Virus record (IMG/VR): IMGVR_UViG_3300028590_000011
Location: 16,040-80,039 of that record
Reading direction: 5' to 3' (one strand)
Source of the DNA: a virus
DNA: 64,000 bases
The position numbers were made by a program, and so were the translations under genes. Positions 58,449 through 64,000 of the stretch are shown one piece after another; the stretch's first letter is position 1, and every line of letters begins with the position of its first letter. The notes under the pieces were generated by a model. That model did not search any database, had not been told where the DNA came from, and was given only the letters and a program-made list of their open reading frames with translations.

Positions 58449-58564
58449 CAGAGAACTCCTCCATCGAACACCAGACCGTCGTCCATGTTGCCATCTACTG
58501 CGAGCCAGTACTCGATCTCAGCGACCTTGGTCTTCAACGCGATGAACTCAGCCCAACTCACCAT
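58448..58564 (-). CDS. 38-residue helical peptide between fibre genes
   Basis: ATG shares bases with the preceding stop (TGATG) and the stop overlaps the next ATG. Encodes MVSWAEFIALKTKVAEIEYW then LAVDGNMDDGLVFDGGVL. Resembles the end of the upstream 167-aa protein (RAEFDELVGKVEMLAAILDG). Too short for usual ORF calls; coupling on both sides supports it. May be a trimerising or tail-binding peptide. Confidence 0.6.
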   Translation of the reverse strand: MVSWAEFIALKTKVAEIEYWLAVDGNMDDGLVFDGGVL

Positions 58565-59067
58565 CAGGCCTCGCCTCCATCGAGCTCGTAGTCACTGTCG
58601 TACGTCGAGAAGGCGTCTCCTCCGTCGAGGATCGCAGCCAGCATCTCGACCTTGCCGACCAGCTCATCGAACTCTGCTCGCTCCACATCCTGGAGCTCAC
58701 CAGAGGCAGGCGGTACGCGCGTGGCCGTGATCAGGTCTACACCCGGCTCCGTGGCGCTCAGCGGCACCTCGATGTCGTAGCTCTCGCCCTCAGCGTTCTT
58801 GAAGACCTCTACGACCTCGTACGTCCAGTTGATCACCGTCAGGTCGGTGTCGTCGGTGGCAGGCAGTTCCACGGAGAACTCGCCCACAGCATTGAGTAGC
58901 ACCTCGATCGGACCACCAAGAACGGTGACCAGCGCAGGCGCATCGATGATCGCGTCAGGGCGAGGCCTGAAGATGACCTTCCCCTCGACCGGCGTCCCAT
59001 CAATGAGCAGATACTGAGCATGGACAGGCACCAGCTTCCAGTCCTGCTCGAAGTCGTAGAACGCCAT
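58564..59067 (-). CDS. beta-sandwich fibre-associated protein, 167 aa
   Basis: ATG start with no strong site. N-terminal domain (LLIDGTPVEGKVIFRPRP, GEFSVELPATDDTDLTVINW) matches the 98-aa protein at 48645 in layout. C-terminal 40 residues form a helix then acidic tail (RAEFDELVGKVEMLAAILDG). Lies between two large fibres. Probably a structural adaptor. The same domain type occurs in other actinophage minor tail proteins. Confidence 0.7.
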   Translation of the reverse strand: MAFYDFEQDWKLVPVHAQYLLIDGTPVEGKVIFRPRPDAIIDAPALVTVLGGPIEVLLNAVGEFSVELPATDDTDLTVINWTYEVVEVFKNAEGESYDIEVPLSATEPGVDLITATRVPPASGELQDVERAEFDELVGKVEMLAAILDGGDAFSTYDSDYELDGGEA

Positions 59068-59089
59068 GGCTACATGGTCTCATCACTGG

Positions 59090-61429
59090 CTAGGTGAGCT
59101 TGGCAAGAGTGAACCGACTGGCAGCAATGAAGGCGAGCGTCCCGCCCGAGTTCTGGAGCGCCTCGACCTCCAGGATGTCTCCTGCTCCACACGCGTAGAC
59201 CCCAGTGACGTTCACGTAGGTCTGCACCCCGCTGATCGCAGGGACACGCATTCGATCCCCGATGCCACCGTTGCGCAGCAACAGGAGTTGCCGATATCCC
59301 GTCGCGTTGGTCTCGAAGATCCCAGTGACGTTCATGATGTACAGCCCAGCCTGCTGGATGGTGAAGATCCCAGCCGAGTAGGTGAACCAGCTCTGGTCCT
59401 GCCAGTCGTTGAGCAACTCGTTCCAAGAGATCGTGGTCGCGGTGTTGTGCGAGAGGTTCTGGTCCGTCGTGCGGCTACGGATGTTCGCACCGTTGTCGGA
59501 GTACATCTCCTCGCGCGCAGCTGACCGCACCGAGGTCTTGAACGTCCCCGTGCCCACCGAGCCGTTGGAGTTGGCGTCCACCGAGAAGGAGCCGACGTTG
59601 GCTACCAACTTCCCCGGCGTCTCCGAGGTGGAAGGGAAGGTGTTGGTGCTCGGCGCACCTGCTCCAGAGGTAGCCAGCGCGCTGTACTCGGCAGTAGTAA
59701 CACCCACCAAAGGTGCATCCTGCCGGAACATGTTGGCGTTGGAGGGCACCGTGCTGCCCCGACCCACGTAGATGTTCACCCGGTCCGCTTCGCTGTTCAG
59801 CGGGATCCGAGAGGTGTTGACGATCATCTTGGTGCGCTTGGGCTGCGTCACCTTGGTCTTGGGGCTCTGCGTGGTCTCGTACGCGTCGCTGGCGAGGGTG
59901 TTGGAGATCCACTTGGTCTGACTGTTCGCGCCCAACACGTTCTCACTCGTGTAGGTGCGTACTACGTACTCCTGGCCCACCTGATTCAGGGCCTTCCACA
60001 CCGAGCCGTCCCAGAAGAAGCCCCTCAGACCCGCCTCACCGATCGGCCAGTCAGTGTTGGTAAGTCGAGAGCCTGTGCCCGAGTTGAACCCAAAGAAGTT
60101 GCCTCCGCTGCGCGCGGCCACCACGAGGCGTTGCGAGCCCCCGAAGTCAGCCGAGGTGAGGGCAACACCAGCGGGGTTGTAGGGGAACGCGTCTCCGCCC
60201 GGACCAATGTCCCACTCCACCGTCATGGTGGCAGGCGTGGACTCGGTGGAGTTGTTGTACTCGTAGAACCGGAAGCGGATGCCCGAGGTGGTGTTCTGGG
60301 TGATGATCAGCCGGTCGCCATCCGTGCCCAGCCCGCCCCAGTACTGAGTGCTGAGGGACAGAGCTACAGAGTCCTGGACCGCCAGCGTCTCCGCGTTCAG
60401 CCGGTAGACCCGCCAGCCAGAGTTCGAGTAGGTAGAGCCAGTGAGGACGAACAGCTCGCCGCCCTTGTACACGACCCCACCGCTCGCGAAGGACGATGCT
60501 CCGTGCGCGGCCATCCCGAAGATGTTGGTCGTGCCGAGGAAGGTGCCCAGCGAATCCCACTTGGCGACACCGATGGTGGCTGCGATGCCGATGTTGAGGA
60601 AGACCGAGTAGTAGTTCTCCCCGTCCGTGCACAGGCCGTACAGCGCACCAGGAGTAGCGCTCAGGGCCATGGTGTCGTACCCGAAGGTCACTGTGGGCGC
60701 GCTACGGGGTGCTGTGGTGCCTGCGGAGAGCGCGAGTGAACCACCGACCGCAACCTCTACTTCACCACCCAGAGAGCCGCCGGAGGGAATGTCAGGGTCG
60801 TCCGTGGAGATGGTGAGGGTACGCAGCTTCGCCTCACCAGCGATGATGGCCATGCCTTCCCCCGGCACAGCCTTGAAGAACAGCTCCTGGTTCTCGTTCC
60901 AGATGAACAGACCGGGCGTGCCATCGACGTTGCCGATCTTGATCCCGGCCTGCTGGTCCTTGGTGGTCTGGATGGTCGTACCCGTCATGGTCACCGCAGA
61001 CAGGTCCACAGCGTTCAGGGCGTCGACCAACACACCGTTCTGCTGGAGGTGCTCGACCGTCACCTGACCGACCATCAGCTCCCACTGACCGTCAGCGATC
61101 TCCGAGGCACCCACCGAAGCGGCGCGGTAGAGCTTCCTGAGGTCGTCCGTGTCGAACCACAGGTCACCGATGTTCACCGAGATCGGCGGCTCATCACCCA
61201 CGAAGGTGAGCTGTCCACCGACACCGCCCACGACATCCTCGAAGGCGTCGCTGCCCCCATGCAGGGAGGAGCGATACACCTGGATGACTTGTAGGTCAGT
61301 GCGGTAGATCAGCATCCCGTGCCACGGTGCCTCGGGGATGTCTTCCCCGGAGAACATCAGGACAGCGGTGTTGTCCGATGGGAGACGCTGACCAAGCCGC
61401 GATGCCTGTGCCTGGTCGAACGTAGCCAT
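59090..61429 (-). CDS. tail fibre with beta-propeller-like and C1q-like domains, 779 aa
   Basis: ATG start overlapping the upstream stop. N-terminal FDQAQASRLGQRLPSDNTAV with GMLIYRTDLQVIQVYRS is a common fibre head. The middle repeats aromatic beta blades (YSVFLNIGIAATIGVAKWDS; GWRVYRLNAETLAVQDSVAL). The C-terminal 130 residues form a C1q/TNF-like jelly-roll (FTIQQAGLYIMNVTGIFETN; VTGVYACGAGDILEVEALQN). C1q-like tips commonly bind receptors. Confidence 0.8.
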   Translation of the reverse strand: MATFDQAQASRLGQRLPSDNTAVLMFSGEDIPEAPWHGMLIYRTDLQVIQVYRSSLHGGSDAFEDVVGGVGGQLTFVGDEPPISVNIGDLWFDTDDLRKLYRAASVGASEIADGQWELMVGQVTVEHLQQNGVLVDALNAVDLSAVTMTGTTIQTTKDQQAGIKIGNVDGTPGLFIWNENQELFFKAVPGEGMAIIAGEAKLRTLTISTDDPDIPSGGSLGGEVEVAVGGSLALSAGTTAPRSAPTVTFGYDTMALSATPGALYGLCTDGENYYSVFLNIGIAATIGVAKWDSLGTFLGTTNIFGMAAHGASSFASGGVVYKGGELFVLTGSTYSNSGWRVYRLNAETLAVQDSVALSLSTQYWGGLGTDGDRLIITQNTTSGIRFRFYEYNNSTESTPATMTVEWDIGPGGDAFPYNPAGVALTSADFGGSQRLVVAARSGGNFFGFNSGTGSRLTNTDWPIGEAGLRGFFWDGSVWKALNQVGQEYVVRTYTSENVLGANSQTKWISNTLASDAYETTQSPKTKVTQPKRTKMIVNTSRIPLNSEADRVNIYVGRGSTVPSNANMFRQDAPLVGVTTAEYSALATSGAGAPSTNTFPSTSETPGKLVANVGSFSVDANSNGSVGTGTFKTSVRSAAREEMYSDNGANIRSRTTDQNLSHNTATTISWNELLNDWQDQSWFTYSAGIFTIQQAGLYIMNVTGIFETNATGYRQLLLLRNGGIGDRMRVPAISGVQTYVNVTGVYACGAGDILEVEALQNSGGTLAFIAASRFTLAKLT

Positions 61430-62124
61430 TAGGTCAGATCAGCGTAGGTAGCGAACCCAGAGCCAGCGTCGCCATCCGGACCCTGCGGGCCTTCCGGACC
61501 CTGAGGACCAACAGGACCCTGCGGACCCTGAGGACCAGCAGGACCAATCGGGCCAGAGCCGATGCGGGTGACTGTGCACGCACCCTCGGAGATGTTCAGC
61601 GCGAGGTCGTCCGAGGACAGACCCTTGACGTTGAGGATCTCCCCACCAGCGATCACCCGATACGGGCAGTGGATCTCCAGGAGCGTGGGCTCACCCGTCA
61701 CAGCAGGAGTGGAGGTCTTCCACACCACACCGTTGGTCGTGGACACCACAGACAGTGTGCGCAGCCCATCAGCCGGGTTAGCAGGCAGATCGAACTCCAC
61801 CCACGCGGAGATGAGATAGTCACCAGCCTCAGGGAAGGTCAGGTTGGTGGCTGAGGTGAACACACTCAGGTCGTCGTAGACCACAGTGCCGAAGGACACC
61901 AATGTGTCCGTGTCCGGGTTCAGCGAGGTCGTGGACGAGACGTTCGCGCGGGCCTGGATCTGGAGGATCTCACCAGTAGGTCCCTGCACACCCTCAGGGC
62001 CCTGCGGACCATCAGGTCCCGGAGGACCAACAGGACCACGAGGGCCGACTGGACCGACACCTGCGAGCACCCCCGTGCGGACCTGGATAGTGCCTCCGTT
62101 GACGAGGCGTACGACATTGGCCAT
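61429..62124 (-). CDS. collagen-like, C1q-like tail protein, 231 aa
   Basis: ATG start. N-terminal collagen stretch of Gly-Pro-X triplets (about residues 25-50), then a beta domain (YLISAWVEFDLPANP) with jelly-roll character, then a second collagen stretch near the end (GPAGPQGPQGPVGPQGPEGP). The double-ended collagen layout suggests a trimeric fibre section linking other fibre proteins. Five bases after the preceding stop. Confidence 0.75.
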   Translation of the reverse strand: MANVVRLVNGGTIQVRTGVLAGVGPVGPRGPVGPPGPDGPQGPEGVQGPTGEILQIQARANVSSTTSLNPDTDTLVSFGTVVYDDLSVFTSATNLTFPEAGDYLISAWVEFDLPANPADGLRTLSVVSTTNGVVWKTSTPAVTGEPTLLEIHCPYRVIAGGEILNVKGLSSDDLALNISEGACTVTRIGSGPIGPAGPQGPQGPVGPQGPEGPQGPDGDAGSGFATYADLT

Positions 62125-62128
62125 GTTC

Positions 62129-62518
62129 TTACTCCGTCATCTGGGTGACGCGCTTGTTGACGGTCACCTGCCCGTAGAGGATGCGAGCGACCTGGAGCCC
62201 GGAGAACTCGTTGCCATCGTCGCAGGTGACGAACAGGTCGTAGTGGTAGACACCCGGCGTGAAGGTCACGGTCTGGGTGCGCGGGATGTGGAGCTGGATG
62301 AGCCCGATGTCCGGTGAGAGGTTGATGCTCGGGATCTCCCCATCAGGGATGTCCGGATCAGTCTCCAGAGTAGCGATGGTCTGGCCAGTCGCTGCCCTGA
62401 TGTCCATGCGACAGGGGTGCACGATGATGACTGGCTCGTCGTAGTTGTCCGTCCAGACAACCTCTGAGGTCCAGTCCTCTCCCTGGTCGATCACCAGGGG
62501 AACTTCAGCTGCGGGCAT
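62129..62518 (-). CDS. minor tail protein, 129 aa
   Basis: ATG start. Pattern DQGEDWTSEVVWTDNYDEPV, HPCRMDIRAA, then LSPDIGLIQLHIPRTQT and YHYDLFVTCDD, ending YGQVTVNKRVTQM. Small Ig-like baseplate or fibre-adaptor proteins with this signature are common in actinophage tail modules. Beta-rich, no membrane segment. Position just upstream of collagen-like fibres agrees. Confidence 0.7.
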   Translation of the reverse strand: MPAAEVPLVIDQGEDWTSEVVWTDNYDEPVIIVHPCRMDIRAATGQTIATLETDPDIPDGEIPSINLSPDIGLIQLHIPRTQTVTFTPGVYHYDLFVTCDDGNEFSGLQVARILYGQVTVNKRVTQMTE

Positions 62519-62551
62519 CGCTCCTCCTCTGCGTCTATCTTCCCGGCGCTG

Positions 62552-63250
62552 TCAACGACGAGCGAAGTCGGCAACGGTCCAGTAAGGATGGTCCGAACCA
62601 TAGGGCCGAGCCTTGATCGGGTAGTACTTCACCAGCCTGAGCTTCTTGTCGTTCCAGGCGATGCCATCCACCCCGCTGACCTTCCACTTCATGTTGTGCG
62701 CGGTGAACAGGTCGTACATGGTGAGGTAGTCCTTGTCCCGGCGCGGAGCCAGGTTGAAGTCACCGGTCACCACCAGCACCCAACCCATGGCCTCGCAGAA
62801 CTCCATCATGTGGTTCAGCCGGATCATGGACTTCACGAACTCCTTGACCACACCCATCGTGGGGCTGTCGTAGGGGTTCACTGCGTTCGGATGGATCTGG
62901 ATGTGCGCGACCGTGATCCCGTTCCACTTGTAGGCGAGCACGGAGAACACACGATCATGGGCGACCTTGGTGGGGTTGGAGTCGTCGCACACCTGGGTCA
63001 TCTGGAAGTGCCTCAACTGCAACCCCTTGCGCAGCATCATCGGACAGTCGGTGGCGTCCCGCATGTCCTTGAACCCGAACATGGGCCAGAGCGCGTGATA
63101 GTCCGTCCGCCTACGGATGAGTGGCCCGAGGTTCGTCCCCTCGCTCCATCCCCAGGAGTGGCACTTCAGCCCAGCAGCTCTGGCTACTGCGCGCCTGCGT
63201 ACCTTGTTGGCGATGTAGACGTTGCCTGCGCCGATCCTCAGTACTGCCAT
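62552..63250 (-). CDS. DNase I-fold (EEP) hydrolase-like protein, 232 aa
   Basis: ATG at 63250 (MAVLRIGAGNVYIANKVRRR). EEP-superfamily positions visible: Asn in GAGNVYI, Glu in WSEGTN, His in IQIHPNA, Asp-x-Asn in VVTGDFNLAP, and Asp-His in YGSDHPYW. All main catalytic residues seem present, so it could cut DNA, RNA or phosphoesters, or be a structural relative. It sits in the tail operon, so it may be packaged or secreted. The related gene upstream is next to it. Confidence 0.75.
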   Translation of the reverse strand: MAVLRIGAGNVYIANKVRRRAVARAAGLKCHSWGWSEGTNLGPLIRRRTDYHALWPMFGFKDMRDATDCPMMLRKGLQLRHFQMTQVCDDSNPTKVAHDRVFSVLAYKWNGITVAHIQIHPNAVNPYDSPTMGVVKEFVKSMIRLNHMMEFCEAMGWVLVVTGDFNLAPRRDKDYLTMYDLFTAHNMKWKVSGVDGIAWNDKKLRLVKYYPIKARPYGSDHPYWTVADFARR

Positions 63251-63251
63251 G

Positions 63252-64000
63252 TCAACCGTTCCTTGTGTCAGAGTCGTCCACTGCATAGGGCAGGGCGTAG
63301 AGCTCAGCGTCGGTGTAGTCCGACCAGTCCACGTTCCCACCGGTGGCGTACAGCGGGTCAGGGTCAGCTGAGGTTGGAGGTGTGGGGCTCGGAGAAGGCG
63401 TAGGAGCTGTGGTTCCCCCGGTCCCGCTCTTCTTGGTCACGTCGATGTCGTAGAAGCCCGAGATAGGCCTGTGGTTGGAGTTCTGCCTCGGCCACGCCTT
63501 GTAGCGCGCGAACTTGATCCGGCTGTCCGCTGCGTACCGACCAACGGCGTCGACGGTGTTGCGAGTGGTGGGCACCTGCATGTCCGCGTCGTCCCAGATG
63601 GTCATCATCTTGTTGTTGCGGAACAACTTGGTGGGATAGCGCCTCTGGTCGGGATCTACGTTGAGATCTCCTGCCCACGTCACAGGGCCATACTTCGCCC
63701 GGTTCTTGGTAGTGGCGATCAGATCACCGCTGATCTTGTTCAAGCGCGCAGTGGTCTGGTCGGTAGCGATGGGGAAGTGAGTAGCCACATGGGAGAGCAC
63801 GATGCCTTCCCAGGCGTAGGTGACCCAGACGACGTAGCGCCCACCGAACCTGTCTGTGACGCTCCTGTACCTGCCCTGGTTGCGCATCCTGGCATGTCCA
63901 TTGCGCAGCGCTACCTGGTTGGCTCCTGCGCCGATGATGGGTGTGTAGCCGTTGGCTCTGGCGAGAGAGCGCATGATCGCGGCGTTCCCGTTGCCCATGG
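63252..64000 (-). CDS. second DNase I-fold (EEP) protein, N-terminus outside the window
   Basis: Open to the right edge; the first visible Met is at 63998, but the usual N-terminal strand is missing, so the gene likely starts beyond 64000. Shows WAGDLNVDP (Asp-x-Asn), His in HVATHFP, and SNHRPISG where DNase I-like enzymes have Ser-Asp-His, so the final Asp is Asn here. A Thr/Pro-rich linker (TTAPTPSPSPTPPTSADPDP) and a short acidic tail follow the domain. Probably a paralogue of the downstream gene. Confidence 0.7.
   Translation of the reverse strand, partial: MGNGNAAIMRSLARANGYTPIIGAGANQVALRNGHARMRNQGRYRSVTDRFGGRYVVWVTYAWEGIVLSHVATHFPIATDQTTARLNKISGDLIATTKNRAKYGPVTWAGDLNVDPDQRRYPTKLFRNNKMMTIWDDADMQVPTTRNTVDAVGRYAADSRIKFARYKAWPRQNSNHRPISGFYDIDVTKKSGTGGTTAPTPSPSPTPPTSADPDPLYATGGNVDWSDYTDAELYALPYAVDDSDTRNG

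Noticed and set aside
61480-61550. GC-rich repeats near the end of a tail gene as regulatory repeats
   Set aside because: Explained fully by collagen triplets.

Overview
The window is part of the genome of a tailed double-stranded DNA bacteriophage (Caudoviricetes). The DNA is GC-rich, GTG starts are common, and almost every gene joins the next through an ATGA, GTGA or TGATG overlap, which is typical of phages of high-GC Gram-positive (actinobacterial) hosts. A tail tube, a paired tail-assembly chaperone with a frameshift site, a very long tape measure and no sheath gene point to a long non-contractile tail (siphovirus). The host genus cannot be read from the sequence. The lysis cassette has a VanY-type D,D-peptidase and I see no mycolyl-arabinogalactan esterase, which slightly favours a host without a mycolate layer. 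Both window edges cut genes. No DNA polymerase, integrase, small terminase, tRNA, CRISPR array or insertion sequence was recognised, so replication and lysogeny functions, if any, lie outside.

Left arm (1-19.8 kb, + strand): about 48 mostly small genes, probably early or host-takeover genes. Recognisable products are a TerF-like von Willebrand A protein (4498), a lipoprotein (7391), an AAA+ ATPase (11212), a ParB-like protein (16575), several small zinc-ribbon-like proteins and at least six membrane proteins. Strong intrinsic terminators at 687, 9313, 12843, 15071, 17487 and 19896 cut the arm into blocks. Most leave only 15-75 bases before the next start codon. One intergenic island (9243-9367) holds an inverted repeat over an extended -10 element followed by a terminator.

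Convergence point (19794-19968): no gene; a possible folded RNA element and a long hairpin terminator separate the two arms.

Right arm (64.0-19.97 kb, - strand, read right to left): first two DNase I-fold proteins, then tail-fibre and host-binding genes (62.5-49.9 kb: collagen-like, C1q-like, beta-helix and SGNH-hydrolase proteins, with small membrane proteins), then lysis (VanY endolysin, holin-like protein, 27-residue membrane peptide; 49.9-49.0 kb), a terminator, then packaging and head genes (large terminase, DUF935-type portal, a 1089-residue head protein, MuF-like protein, XkdF-type protease, scaffold-like protein, decoration protein, capsid; 48.9-35.1 kb), connectors (35.05-31.4 kb), tail tube, chaperones G/GT, tape measure with an M23 peptidase domain, and five distal tail proteins ending at 19969. 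Five proteins of the head/connector region carry the same short peptide, SAFG(V/I)xH, at either their N- or C-terminus. This tag is the most unusual feature of the window. No stretch over 300 bases lacks a gene.
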